Part shown: one piece after another, positions 36,289 to 45,407 of the stretch
Position numbering within the stretch: position 1 is the stretch's first letter
How the letters are laid out: each line of letters starts with the position of its first letter
Assembly: GCA_025056455.1 (NCBI GenBank)
Contig: JANWVY010000001.1
Coordinates: 1 to 64,000 of the forward strand
Reading direction: 5' to 3'
Source of the DNA: Bryobacteraceae bacterium
GTDB lineage: Bacteria; Acidobacteriota; Terriglobia; Bryobacterales; Bryobacteraceae
DNA length: 64,000 bases
Notes under the pieces: generated by a model
Seen by the model: the letters and a program-made list of their open reading frames with translations, nothing else
Told to the model about the DNA's origin: nothing
The model's database searches: none
Made by a program: the position numbers and the translations under genes

Positions 36289-38336
36289 GGCAGCCCCAGG
36301 CCAGTGAGCCGGCGGGCAAGTTCCGCACGGCGGACCGGTCCAGTGCGGGTCATCTTCCACGGGGGTAAAGGACGGGGAAATTTGTCTTCTCGCCAATCGG
36401 TCCAGTAGAAGGGCAGATCGCCGTGAAACCAGTTGCGGTGATCCGATGCCATCCAACCCCGTACAAGCGCCAGCTGGACCGGATCGGTTGTTGGAACGCC
36501 AAAAAACCGGGACAACGCGTGGGCTGCTTCGCGACGAGTCACGGGAGACTCAGCAGAGGCGTGCAAATCTTCACGGTTCAACGGATACCAGCTCTGAATA
36601 GCCGCGAATTGAATGGCCGCAAAATCGGGATGGGAGGGGTGCAGGTCGTCAAACCACACCAGCGGAACGCCTGCGAGAGCAAGCTCTTTTTGCACCTCGG
36701 TGACGGCTGGCAGCGCGCCGTTTGATTTGCGCAGAGCGGCAATCGTCGCCGCGGCCTCGCCCACATTCCACTCGACAGGATGCAGGCGAAACGCCCCGTT
36801 GGTGAGGTGAGTGACACCGAGGTTTTTGCCTGCTGCCAACAGGTTGCGGACGCGTTGTGGAATTAAGGCTTGCAGAGGGATTTGGAAGGGCTTTGGCATC
36901 ATCATCCGGCCCCGCTCGTTTGCGCCACAAGGATGAATATCTACCATGTAGAAGCCCACGCCGACCGAGTCGTCAAACCAGCGCGCGCGCGGCCCGTTCT
37001 GATATTCGGCTACGATGTCCTGCTCGACAACACGGCCGCGGGCTGGAATTAATCTACGCGATTCCCGAATGTAGGGGTGTTTTGAAAGCCCGTCTGGCGT
37101 ATCCATCACGTCCGCGCGCAGCCGCAGTTCGGGGTATCCCCGACCTCGGCCGTCATCGCGTTCGAGCTCGGTTTGAAGCCAGTAGAGAAAAGCCAGAGAA
37201 ACACGCTTGGCCTGCTGGAGGATGCGCGCCTGCTCGAGAGCAGTTCGGTCTAAGAGCGACTCGTCGTGATAGTCCTGCCGCGGCCAGTTGATCAAAGCAA
37301 GATCCTGGGGCGCGTCCGGGCCGTGAAAATTCTTTCTCGCCAGCAAGCGACGCCAGCTAAAAAACGGGCCCGGAGACATGTTATTCGGAATGGGAGGATC
37401 CTCGCCGAACATCTTGTATTGAAACGGACCGCGCCAGCCGTACTCCACCGGATAGGTAATCTTCAAGCTGAAGGGCTGGTGGTCACGGAAATACTCATAT
37501 TGCGGAGGCTTTTCGATGCGGTGATTTTCGTTCCACCTCACGTCTAAGGCGAAGGGGTAGGTGAAGCTTTGCACACAAGCAGGATTGGGGGATTCAGCCG
37601 CGTGCGGCTCACCGGTGTCAGCTTTCGATTCCGAACCTACGATGTAGGGCACTTTGGCCAGGGGAAGCAAATCGCCAAGCTCTGTGGCGTCCAAGAAAAA
37701 GCTGGCCTTCAACCGCACGAGCTTTCTTGTGTCAAAGCGATAGGCTAAGGCTTCCTCGATCCAGTCCTCGCCCCGCAACTTGAGCGAGACAATTTTGGTG
37801 CGCAGCATCAGATGAACGCGGGATCGATGCGGCGCAAGCATTTCTTCGAGGACGTGAACGCCGACCTTGGGCTCAAAGCACAACGGAGAAACATAGCAAG
37901 AACCCGGATTGAGGTTTTCCCAGATCTTGGCGGTTTCGGACAGAGCGTAATGTTTCCGGTAGTAGTCGCGAATCCGGCGGCGCATTTCGTAATAGGACTT
38001 TGTGCCACCAGCGAACTCGATAAAGCGGTTCTCATCGAGTGCGGAAACACCACCAGCGGTCATCTGGCCTCCGATCCAGTCGGTTTCTTCGGTTAGGCAA
38101 AGATGGAGCCCGCGCTCGGCCAGCCGGAGCGCCGCCGCCACGCCCCCGAGGCCGGCGCCCGCAACGACGATGCCGCAGGGGACTTCGTCACTTGCCTGCT
38201 GGTGGAGTTTAACGGGATGAATGAAGGAGGCAGGATCGCCCGTCGCGCGCACGCGAGACACATCGAGCACGGCGATCTCTTGTTGCGCTGTTGCCGGAAG
38301 CAAGACAGGAACAGCTAGCAGGAGAACTCGAATCAT
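36285..38336 (-). CDS. Exported FAD-dependent oxidoreductase
   Basis: A 683-residue protein of the FAD_oxidored type. It has a signal peptide (MIRVLLLAVPVLLPATAQQ) and a dinucleotide fold at about 55-85 (GIVVAGAGLGGVAAALRLAE). The FAD contacts DWIGGQMTAGGVSALDENRF and the late RNLLAAGKNLGVTHLTNGAFR segment also fit the family. Such exported flavoproteins occur widely in Planctomycetota and Acidobacteriota near sulfatases and cytochromes; substrates are unknown. A decayed sulfatase lies just upstream on the same strand (38440-38950), so the two may once have formed an operon. Length is usual for the family. Confidence 0.9.
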   Translation of the reverse strand: MIRVLLLAVPVLLPATAQQEIAVLDVSRVRATGDPASFIHPVKLHQQASDEVPCGIVVAGAGLGGVAAALRLAERGLHLCLTEETDWIGGQMTAGGVSALDENRFIEFAGGTKSYYEMRRRIRDYYRKHYALSETAKIWENLNPGSCYVSPLCFEPKVGVHVLEEMLAPHRSRVHLMLRTKIVSLKLRGEDWIEEALAYRFDTRKLVRLKASFFLDATELGDLLPLAKVPYIVGSESKADTGEPHAAESPNPACVQSFTYPFALDVRWNENHRIEKPPQYEYFRDHQPFSLKITYPVEYGWRGPFQYKMFGEDPPIPNNMSPGPFFSWRRLLARKNFHGPDAPQDLALINWPRQDYHDESLLDRTALEQARILQQAKRVSLAFLYWLQTELERDDGRGRGYPELRLRADVMDTPDGLSKHPYIRESRRLIPARGRVVEQDIVAEYQNGPRARWFDDSVGVGFYMVDIHPCGANERGRMMMPKPFQIPLQALIPQRVRNLLAAGKNLGVTHLTNGAFRLHPVEWNVGEAAATIAALRKSNGALPAVTEVQKELALAGVPLVWFDDLHPSHPDFAAIQFAAIQSWYPLNREDLHASAESPVTRREAAHALSRFFGVPTTDPVQLALVRGWMASDHRNWFHGDLPFYWTDWREDKFPRPLPPWKMTRTGPVRRAELARRLTGLGLP

Positions 38337-38439
38337 TCGTTTTGCTTCCCTGATTATGCCCGACCGACAGCGAACCCGTCAGCACGTTCCCAACCAAGGC
38401 CTGGATGAAAGGTTTAGGGTGACGGGGCCTCCGCGATGG
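38337..38439. other. Left part of the only gene-free stretch over 300 bases
   Basis: The whole stretch 38337-39033 has no intact gene. Its middle holds the sulfatase relic described at 38440-38950. This left part, directly upstream of the FAD oxidoreductase start, presumably carries that gene's promoter, but I see no clear -10/-35 pair. The right part (38951-39033) presumably carries the promoter for the gene at 39034. Confidence 0.4.
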
Positions 38440-38950
38440 GAGGCCGCGCGGCCAGGAAGGGTTTCGAACAGGCATGGGCGCACGTACCGATTGCAGCCAG
38501 TCTTGAAGCTAGCTGTGAAGTTCACTCGCCCGGTTTGGCTTGCGCTGAACCAAGTTTTCTTGTTCCCCAAGATCGCGGTCCAGCCGGAATAACTCCAAAC
38601 GTCATCCTCATAGTAGTAAAGTAACGGCCAATGACCTTCTCGAATGGCGCTAACTTTTCCCCCAAACGAAGTGGCCAGTTATTCGTTACTCGCCGACCGG
38701 CAGCAAGCTGTGTAACCTCCATGATCCGAAGTAAAGAGAATTACGGTGCGTTCGAGGAAGCGGTTTTTGGCCTAGCCGCCAGCTGGTCGATGTTTGGAGT
38801 TTCGCACAAGCCCGCTCGGTAGCGGGACAAACCAGACCAGCCCAGATCATCGGCGACAATCAGCACAAGATCGAGGGGCGCGGCCTTTGCGGCGGGGGTG
38901 AGGCCCGCACCCGCCAGCGCCGTGAGAAAGTGACATTGCTGCGCTTGACG
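38440..38950 (-). pseudogene. Sulfatase relic with deletions and frameshifts
   Basis: Three pieces of a sulfatase survive in order on the minus strand. Near 38930-38770 one frame reads FLTALAGAGL, then LDLVLIVADDLGWSGL and ETPNIDQLAA, the sulfatase N-terminus. After a jump, a second frame gives NRFLERTVILFTSDHGG, the central Asp-His motif, continuing in the next frame as RVTNNWPLRLG. A third jump gives LLYYYEDDVW, then ELFRLDRDLGEQENLVQRKP, a stop, and LQDWLQSVRAPMPVRNPSW, the usual C-terminal end. The CxPSR active-site segment is in a deleted part, so no activity is possible. About two thirds of a normal 450-500 residue gene is gone. Confidence 0.82.
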
Positions 38951-39033
38951 ACTGTATTAAAGGCGAGGGGCGAAAGAGCAAGCCGGCGCGCCCTCTGATA
39001 CGATGGCGGTACGAGGACAGATGTTCCCCAAGT

Positions 39034-40236
39034 ATGAGTTCCCGGCGCAAATTCATCCGTAGCGTTGCGGGGGGTTTAGCGGGCGGGCTTACTCCCAGCA
39101 AGGTCCTAGGCGCCAACGATCGCATCCGTCTCGGCTTTATCGGGGTAGGCGAGCGCGGCATGGAATTAGCGCGCGAAGCTGCGCTGTGTTCCAACACAGA
39201 AGTCTCCGCTGTGGCTGATGTGTACTCTCGCCGGCGGGAAATGGCGCTGGAGCTCCTGCCGCAGGCGCGGGGCTTTGAAGATGCCCGGAGATTGCTTGAC
39301 GATGCTCACATTGACGCTGTTGTGATCGCCACGCCTCCCCATTTGCATGGCCAGTATGTACTGGCCGCGCTTGATGCTGGCAAACACATCTATGTGGAGC
39401 GCACGCTGGCCTTTGACATAGACGAGGCGCAGCGAGTGCGGCGAGCCTGTCAACAGTCAGCGGGGAAACTGATGGTCCAAGTCGGCCATCAGGCTTGTTC
39501 GTCCGGACTCATGACGGATGCCTTGAAGTTTGTGCAATCTGGAAAGCTCGGCAAGATCACGATGATCGAGGCCCACATGTTTCGCAATACGCCCCATGGG
39601 AAGCCCCAGTGGGCGCGTCCGGTCTATCCGGATATGACGCCGGAACACATTTGCTGGGAGGCCTTCCTGGGCAGCGCTCCGAAACGGGAATTTGACGCCT
39701 ACCGCTATGCGAACTGGAGATTGTTCTGGGATTACTCTGGCGGGAATGTCTTTGAAAACATGTCCCAGCAGGCGGCTTTCTGGTTTCGCGCCCTCAACCT
39801 CCCCGTACCGCTTGCCGCAACCATGCGCGGAGGAATCCTTCGATGGAAAGACGGACGCGAAGTTCCTGACAGCATGAGCGTCGTTCTAGAGTTTAGCGAC
39901 GATCTTCTCTTCTCGTGGATTTCTGGCTTCGGCAACAATCAGCTGGGGGTAGGCGAAAGCGTGCTTGGCACTGACGGGACCATTTTGAAGTCGCAGCAAA
40001 TCCGGTTTTTACCCCAAAAGGTAAACCAGCCCAAGGGGGAGGAGATCCTCGGGGATACGCCGACGCCACCCCGAGCCCACCTGCAAAACTTCCTGGATGC
40101 AATCCGCTCCGGTCACAAGCCAAACTGCTGCTTCGAGCTGGGCTATCGCGTGTCGGTGGCCTGCCGCATGGCCGTGGAGAGTTATCGCCAGCAGCGAACG
40201 ATTCGTTGGGATGCAAGCCGAGAAGAGCTCATCTGA
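39034..40236 (+). CDS. Tat-exported Gfo/Idh/MocA-family protein with altered EKP motif
   Basis: A 400-residue oxidoreductase-like protein. A Tat signal (SSRRKFIRSVAGGLAGGL) precedes the Rossmann fold, which starts IRLGFIGVGERGMELAREAA. The strand that normally ends in EKP reads GKHIYVERTLAFDIDEAQ, so the usual catalytic lysine is arginine and the proline is threonine. The C-terminal alpha/beta domain looks complete (LLFSWISGFGNNQLGVGES). Exported Gfo/Idh proteins are frequent in Acidobacteriota and Planctomycetota. Activity with this altered motif is uncertain. It is followed six bases later by an acyl-CoA dehydrogenase, though the two functions do not clearly connect. Confidence 0.88.
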   Translation: MSSRRKFIRSVAGGLAGGLTPSKVLGANDRIRLGFIGVGERGMELAREAALCSNTEVSAVADVYSRRREMALELLPQARGFEDARRLLDDAHIDAVVIATPPHLHGQYVLAALDAGKHIYVERTLAFDIDEAQRVRRACQQSAGKLMVQVGHQACSSGLMTDALKFVQSGKLGKITMIEAHMFRNTPHGKPQWARPVYPDMTPEHICWEAFLGSAPKREFDAYRYANWRLFWDYSGGNVFENMSQQAAFWFRALNLPVPLAATMRGGILRWKDGREVPDSMSVVLEFSDDLLFSWISGFGNNQLGVGESVLGTDGTILKSQQIRFLPQKVNQPKGEEILGDTPTPPRAHLQNFLDAIRSGHKPNCCFELGYRVSVACRMAVESYRQQRTIRWDASREELI

Positions 40237-40242
40237 AGAGCT

Positions 40243-41385
40243 ATGACTTTTGATTTTACGCCAGAACAAATCGAGCTTCGCAAATCCGTCCGGGAGTTTG
40301 CCGAGGCGGAGATTGCCCCCCACGTGCTTCACTGGGACGAAACTCAGACGTTTCCCCTGGAAGTCATTCGCAAGTGCGGGGAGCTAGGCTATATGGGCGC
40401 GATTTTTCCGGAATCGCTTGGTGGCGCCGGACTGAGTTACGTCGATTACGCCATTATCCTTGAGGAATTAGCGCGTGTTGATCCTTCCGTGAGTTTAATT
40501 GTAGCGGCGCATGTTTCTCTGTGTAGCAACCATATTTTTATTGCCGGCAACGAGGAACAAAAGCAACGTTATCTCACCAAGCTTGCCTCCGGCCAATGGA
40601 TCGGCTGCTGGTCTCTCACCGAGCCGGAGGCAGGCTCTGACGCAGCAGGAACCCGCACCCAAGCCGTGCGCGACGGCGATCACTGGATCGTCAATGGCGG
40701 TAAGACTTTCACCACCAATGCGCATTACGCGCAAGTGTGCGTCGGCATGGCGGTGACGGATCGCGCTGCGGGACACCGGGGGATCTCCGCATTTATTTTT
40801 GAAGCTGGAATGCCCGGTTTTCGCGTCGGGAAGAAAGAAAATAAGATGGGTTTTCGGGCTAGCGCCACTGGAGAAGTGATCTTCGACAACTGCCGTCTTC
40901 CCAACTCCCAGCTACTTGGAAAACCTGGCGAGGGCTTTATCGATAGCCTCCGGGTCTTAGATGGTGGGCGGATCTCGATCGCTGCGCTCTCGGTCGGGAT
41001 CGCCATGGGGGCCTACGAAGCCGCGCTCAAATACTCCAAACAGCGGAAACAATTTGGGCGCTTTATCTCCGAATTTCAAGCCATCCAGTTCAAACTCGCC
41101 GATATGGCGACGCAAATCGAAGCCGCTAAGTTACTAACTTATCAAGCCGCGACATTTAAAGACGCAGGCCGGCGTGTCACACGAGAATCGGCCATGGCCA
41201 AGCTGTTTGCTTCTGAAATGGCCGTCAAAGTATGTGACGAAGCGCTGCAAATTCACGGCGGGTATGGCTTCATTAAGGACTACCCGGTAGAAAAGTTTTA
41301 CCGGGATGTGAAGCTGATGACCATTGGGGAAGGAACCAGCGAAATTCAGCGCTTAGTAATCGCCCGCCAACTTTTGAATCTTTAA
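40243..41385 (+). CDS. Acyl-CoA dehydrogenase, short-chain type
   Basis: A 380-residue FAD enzyme that oxidises acyl-CoA to the trans-2-enoyl-CoA. The substrate/FAD region reads [19 protein letters not shown]. The C-terminal helix bundle has [20 protein letters not shown] and then [19 protein letters not shown], where the glutamate before GTSE is the catalytic base of the butyryl-CoA dehydrogenase type. It is co-transcribed with meaB, the stop and start overlapping as TAATG. The pairing suggests branched-chain or propionate-type catabolism passing through methylmalonyl-CoA. Confidence 0.95.
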   Translation: MTFDFTPEQIELRKSVREFAEAEIAPHVLHWDETQTFPLEVIRKCGELGYMGAIFPESLGGAGLSYVDYAIILEELARVDPSVSLIVAAHVSLCSNHIFIAGNEEQKQRYLTKLASGQWIGCWSLTEPEAGSDAAGTRTQAVRDGDHWIVNGGKTFTTNAHYAQVCVGMAVTDRAAGHRGISAFIFEAGMPGFRVGKKENKMGFRASATGEVIFDNCRLPNSQLLGKPGEGFIDSLRVLDGGRISIAALSVGIAMGAYEAALKYSKQRKQFGRFISEFQAIQFKLADMATQIEAAKLLTYQAATFKDAGRRVTRESAMAKLFASEMAVKVCDEALQIHGGYGFIKDYPVEKFYRDVKLMTIGEGTSEIQRLVIARQLLNL

Positions 41386-42287
41386 TGGAAGACCTCGCAC
41401 AACGGATCTTGGCCGGCGACTTACGGGCGCTAGCGCGTGGCACCACGCTCGTCGAGAATCGCAGCCCGGAAGGTGAGCAACTTCTGCGCCTCCTGTTTCC
41501 CCGCACGGGTCAAGCGAAGATACTTGGCGTTACTGGTCCTCCTGGCGCTGGCAAAAGCACGCTGATCAACCAGCTGATCCGCGAGCTGCGCAACACCGGC
41601 GCGACCGTTGGCGTTCTAGCCGTCGACCCCTCCAGTCCTTTCTCGGGTGGGGCGATTCTCGGCGACCGCATACGAATGCAACAGCACCATCACGACCCGG
41701 GCGTCTACATTCGCAGCATGGCCACACGTGGGCACTTGGGCGGATTAGCCGCCACGACACTCGAAATGGCGATGCTGCTGGACGCCGCGGGACGCGAGTG
41801 GATCCTCATTGAAACCATCGGCGTAGGTCAAGATGAGATCGAGATCGCCCGGCTGGCGGATGTAACCCTGGTCGTGTTAGCCCCGGGTATGGGCGACGAC
41901 GTGCAGGCTTTAAAAGCAGGGCTGATGGAAATTGCGGATTTATTTGTCTTGAATAAGTCCGATGATCCCCGAGCGTCGCGCTTTGAACAGGAACTTAGAG
42001 GGACCATTGGACTAGGAAACAGACCACCGGAAGTACCAATTGTGAAGACGATTGCAACCGAGGGGGCGGGAGTCGCGGAAACGTTGTCCACGGTCCAGGC
42101 CGTGATGCGCCGCAAGAGGCGAGATCTCAACACGCTTTGGGAAACGCGCCTCGTAGAGATGCTGAAACAACGAGTTCTTTCATTGATTCCGAAAGATGTG
42201 ATTCATTTCCAGGCCGCTCGGATTGCCTCCCGTGAGATCAGTCCGTTTGAGGCTGTTGACCAGCTCTTGCCGAAGTTACAGTACTAA
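41385..42287 (+). CDS. meaB: Methylmalonyl-CoA mutase-associated GTPase MeaB/ArgK
   Basis: A 300-residue G3E-family GTPase that loads and protects the cobalamin-dependent methylmalonyl-CoA mutase. It has the P-loop VTGPPGAGKSTLINQL, the switch region ETIGVGQDEIEIARLADVTL and the base-recognition FVLNKSD. The first base of its ATG is the last base of the acyl-CoA dehydrogenase stop. No mutase gene is in the window. Length is a little shorter than some relatives but all motifs are present. Confidence 0.95.
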   Translation: MEDLAQRILAGDLRALARGTTLVENRSPEGEQLLRLLFPRTGQAKILGVTGPPGAGKSTLINQLIRELRNTGATVGVLAVDPSSPFSGGAILGDRIRMQQHHHDPGVYIRSMATRGHLGGLAATTLEMAMLLDAAGREWILIETIGVGQDEIEIARLADVTLVVLAPGMGDDVQALKAGLMEIADLFVLNKSDDPRASRFEQELRGTIGLGNRPPEVPIVKTIATEGAGVAETLSTVQAVMRRKRRDLNTLWETRLVEMLKQRVLSLIPKDVIHFQAARIASREISPFEAVDQLLPKLQY

Positions 42288-42460
42288 CGCTCTGGCACCG
42301 GCTTCCCACCATATAAGTGTTTTCAAATCCAATCGTTATCGAGGTCTCTAATTTCTCAAAATGCCGGCTTAGGCCAGAATCAAATCACGGTATGGTGGTT
42401 CGGCGGAATTCGTAACCGCAAACCTTCACCGCAAATTTTCATTCCAGCGGAGAACTTAGC

Positions 42461-43201
42461 ATGTCTTTGAAAACGTCCAGCGTGGTTTTGACCTGGGCAC
42501 TCATTTTCGGGAATTTTAGCTACGCTGCCACGATTCTGCACGTGCGGGCCAACACGTCGCAGCCTCTGGATTTTGGCTTGCTGAAGCAGGGCACGCTGCT
42601 GCAAACCCAAGGCACCGCAACGAACGGCGCGATCGGCTCCATGTACAGCGGTCTTTTTAGTCTCCAAATTTCGCCTAACTCCAGCTTTTTACCTTTCCAA
42701 AATATCTTTGCCTTCTGCGCGGAGCCTGTACAGCCAATTTCTAGCAGTAACTTACCAAACACCTTTTTCAATGGCACGCTCAGTGACGCGGGGCTAAATC
42801 CTGTCCAGCAAACGCGGTTGATGACACTCTGGCACCATGCCTTCGCGATTGCCTCGGCGGATTCCTCGCCGAGGGCAGCCCGGCTGTTCGAGCCGCAGCA
42901 TTCCAGTGGCTGGTCTGGGACATTATTGTGGACGTCGCGTCTAACGGCGGGCTGCTGGATGTGACCACTGGCGGCGTTCGGCTCTCCACTACGGCGGGCG
43001 GGAATACGGCCTCTGTCCTCAATTTGGCAACCAACTGGGCGAATCAAATCAATAGCGGCGCCTGGGCCCCAGCCTCTCGCAATCTTCGTATTCTCCAACA
43101 CAACACGATCCAGAATCTGGTTTACGAGGAGTCTGGCCGTCGCGGGTCTCGTGCTGGTAACCCTCTCCTGGTTCAGCCGGCGCCGCCACAATCTCCAGTG
43201 A
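42461..43201 (+). pseudogene. PEP-CTERM-like exported protein, two compensating frameshifts
   Basis: From ATG 42461 the first frame gives a signal peptide (VVLTWALIFGNFSYAA) and continues to LMTLWHHAFA near 42850, after which the sense shifts to another frame. That frame gives FLAEGSPAVRAAAFQWLVWD and then NLATNWANQINSGAW up to NLVYEE near 43125. The first frame then resumes with SLAVAGLVLVTLSWFSRRRH and a stop at 43199, a hydrophobic span plus arginines as in PEP-CTERM sorting signals, but the Pro-Glu-Pro itself is missing. The middle fits the AAFQ-x-x-x-W-D/E pattern of PEP-CTERM thioester-type proteins. The changes are either real decay or base-calling errors. Confidence 0.7.
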
Positions 43202-43344
43202 CAACCCTTGGCTGGTTACGCGATTCCAGACCGCTTTTCGCCACCGCGGGCGAGCTCTGACTCGCCGGTGAATGCCCGCCGGCGCCGAAGCCCGGGATGG
43301 CGGCAGGCTGGTTCAAAACTCATCGAAAAAGCAGTATGGATTTC

Positions 43345-43376
43345 CGCCCGGTCAGCCCAGCCGGGCGTTTTCTTTT
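43345..43376 (+). terminator. Rho-independent terminator
   Basis: Perfect 7-bp stem CGCCCGG...CCGGGCG with a nine-base loop, followed at once by TTTTCTTTT. It is a textbook intrinsic terminator pointing right. It closes the transcript of the PEP-CTERM-like gene and insulates adk, whose ATG is at 43439. Confidence 0.88.
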
Positions 43377-43438
43377 CCAACCTCGCCCCAGTCGGGCGGG
43401 CTTGAAGGGGTGTACGATAGAAGATCGCGGCTTTCTCT

Positions 43439-44047
43439 ATGCGTCACTATATCGTTTGTGGGCCACAAGGCTCTGGGAAAGGCACTCAAAGCCGTTTACT
43501 CTGCGCAGATTACGACTTGGTTCACATCTCCATCGGCGATATCTTCCGCTGGCATGTGGCGCATCACACCAAGCTAGCAGCTCGAATCCGCCGCATCACT
43601 GATGCTGGACTGCTTGTCCCTGACGAAATCGTCGAGGAGGTCGTCCGCAAACGTCTAGAAGAGCATGACTGGAATTATGGCTTCGTGCTAGATGGATTTC
43701 CGCGCACTCTCCGTCAAGCCGAGTACCTGTTTGAAAACTGGAATATGGACAAGGTGATTTACTTGGACATTCCAGATGAAGTGGTTTTTGAGCGGGTGAT
43801 GAAACGCGCCAAGATGGGCGAGGGAGCAGGTTTCACAAAACGGGTTGATGATAACCCCGAGGCGTTGAAGGTAAGGCTCCAGGAGTACCACGAAAAAACG
43901 CGCCCGTTGTTGGAGCTGTATCGGCGCAAGGGAATGCTCATTTCGGTTGAGGCCACGAGAAGCATCGAAGAGATTTATCTTGAGATCCGGCAGCGGCTTG
44001 GCTTGCCAGAGCCGGTACGCTCGACCCCGCTAAAGACGGCAAGCTAG
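43439..44047 (+). CDS. adk: Adenylate kinase
   Basis: A 202-residue nucleoside monophosphate kinase that balances ATP, ADP and AMP. P-loop GPQGSGKGTQ, AMP-binding GDIFRWHV and DGFPRTLRQAEYL are present. The lid is short (VMKRAKMGEGAGFTKRVDDN) and lacks the four-cysteine zinc site of long bacterial forms. The substitution of the usual GDLLR by GDIFR and the short lid are mild variations; a related UMP/CMP-type specificity cannot be excluded. Confidence 0.88.
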   Translation: MRHYIVCGPQGSGKGTQSRLLCADYDLVHISIGDIFRWHVAHHTKLAARIRRITDAGLLVPDEIVEEVVRKRLEEHDWNYGFVLDGFPRTLRQAEYLFENWNMDKVIYLDIPDEVVFERVMKRAKMGEGAGFTKRVDDNPEALKVRLQEYHEKTRPLLELYRRKGMLISVEATRSIEEIYLEIRQRLGLPEPVRSTPLKTAS

Positions 44048-44162
44048 CAAAGGCCAGCGGAAAAGGCCCAGGATGAATCGCTGGGGCGTGGATCGGAAAG
44101 GGCAATGAGGATTTGAGAACGGCCCGCTGTCTATAGCCTCAATCCAAGGGTTCTAAGCGCAC

Positions 44163-44765
44163 ATGATTGGTCAACTCCGAGGAACCTTGCTTGAGAAACA
44201 GCCCAATGAGGCCGTGGTGGAGGTCGGCGGCGTGGGCTACCAGGTGACGATTCCCGTCTCGACGTTTACCCAGTTGCCGGAGCCAGGAAGCGAGGTCCGG
44301 CTGCGGATCTACACCCACGTGCGCGAGGACGCCATGGCGCTTTTTGGCTTCTTGACTCGTGAAGAGAAACAGCTCTTTGAAAGGCTCATTACGGTGAATG
44401 GCGTGGGCCCAAAGCTGGCAATCACGGTCTTGAGCGGCCTGGCTGTCACGGATCTGGTGGGCGCCATCCGCGCGGGTGACGTTGCGCGGCTAACGAGAAT
44501 TCCTGGCGTTGGGAAAAAAACCGCCGAGCGCTTGGTTGTCGAATTGCGCGAAAAAGTGGAGCTTGCTCTTGGTGAGAAAAGCGGGCGCAGCCCCGAGCAC
44601 CCGACAACCGTCTTTGGTCCACTGGAGGAGGATGTGCTGTCGGCGCTGATTAACTTGGGCTGCGCCCGTCCGGCGGCCGAGGCGGCCGTACGGCAAGCCA
44701 CGGCCACAGGCGCCGCTCAATCCTTCGAGCAGCTTTTTCGAAAAGCTATGGAATTTGTGCGATGA
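44163..44765 (+). CDS. ruvA: Holliday junction helicase subunit RuvA
   Basis: A 200-residue protein that binds Holliday junctions and positions RuvB. Domain I is an OB fold (MIGQLRGTLLEKQPNEAVVE). Domain II has two helix-hairpin-helix motifs (LFERLITVNGVGPKLAITVL and LTRIPGVGKKTAERLVVELR). Domain III at the C-terminus contacts RuvB (DVLSALINLGCARPAAEAAV). ruvB is 17.9 kb away at 62621-63652 rather than beside it. Its stop is one base from the end of the converging gene at 44767. Confidence 0.97.
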   Translation: MIGQLRGTLLEKQPNEAVVEVGGVGYQVTIPVSTFTQLPEPGSEVRLRIYTHVREDAMALFGFLTREEKQLFERLITVNGVGPKLAITVLSGLAVTDLVGAIRAGDVARLTRIPGVGKKTAERLVVELREKVELALGEKSGRSPEHPTTVFGPLEEDVLSALINLGCARPAAEAAVRQATATGAAQSFEQLFRKAMEFVR

Positions 44766-44766
44766 A

Positions 44767-45207
44767 CTAAGCAGCTTCGGCCATTTCGTCCCGAAGCTGA
44801 GAATTTGCTTCGAGTGGAACCTCATCCGGAAGGTTCTCGTTCGCGGGTTGCCTGGCGAGAGGAATCTCAATGACCTTAGCCGTAGCCTCCGTTGACGCGG
44901 GCAACAGCGGTTTGCGCGGGCGGAGCGTCGGAAGAGGGGGCAGCGGGCCCCGACCCATGCTGCGCCGCAATTGAGTCAAGGATTTTAAAGCTCGCTGGAA
45001 GTTCCGGCTTGCCGTCTGCCTGGCCTTCTCTGACAGGGTAGGATCTTGGCGTCGCCAGTTCTCCAACGCGATGATCTCAACGAGCGACTCCTCGACGACG
45101 TTGGCAGGTCGTAAAGTCGCGTGATGCCGTCTTCGAAAATTCTCAAAGCGCTCGGCGACGTCCCGTGGCGTTGCAGCGTCGAACGGCGTCTGATTGGGCT
45201 CGCTCAT
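44767..45207 (-). CDS. Unknown 146-residue charged protein
   Basis: Start ATG 45207 (MSEPNQTPFDAATPRDVAER); the frame is open further upstream to 45789 but that part is antisense-like overlap with ribBA. The protein is rich in Arg, Glu and Ala. Its middle (about 25-80, ALENWRRQDPTLSEKARQTA, then FQRALKSLTQLRRS) is probably two amphipathic helices, and the C-terminal third is Pro-rich and probably disordered. No signal peptide or family is recognised. Codon pattern and the clean start support it as a real gene. Confidence 0.6.
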   Translation of the reverse strand: MSEPNQTPFDAATPRDVAERFENFRRRHHATLRPANVVEESLVEIIALENWRRQDPTLSEKARQTASRNFQRALKSLTQLRRSMGRGPLPPLPTLRPRKPLLPASTEATAKVIEIPLARQPANENLPDEVPLEANSQLRDEMAEAA

Positions 45208-45407
45208 GGTTTTTTCTGTCCCAATCCTGACACGCTTCTGGCCGCGGTTTCCTGTCTTCCGAAGTTTTTGTGTTGATAAGAAGGGAAAAAAATTCTTGTT
45301 CCGGTTGAAACAACCCTGGCGGCGGTTTTCGAAGGGCGAAAACTGCAGCAAACGAACCAAGCGCAAGGTGCGGGAGAGATCCTGTTTTCCTTGTTCGCAA
45401 ACAAGCA

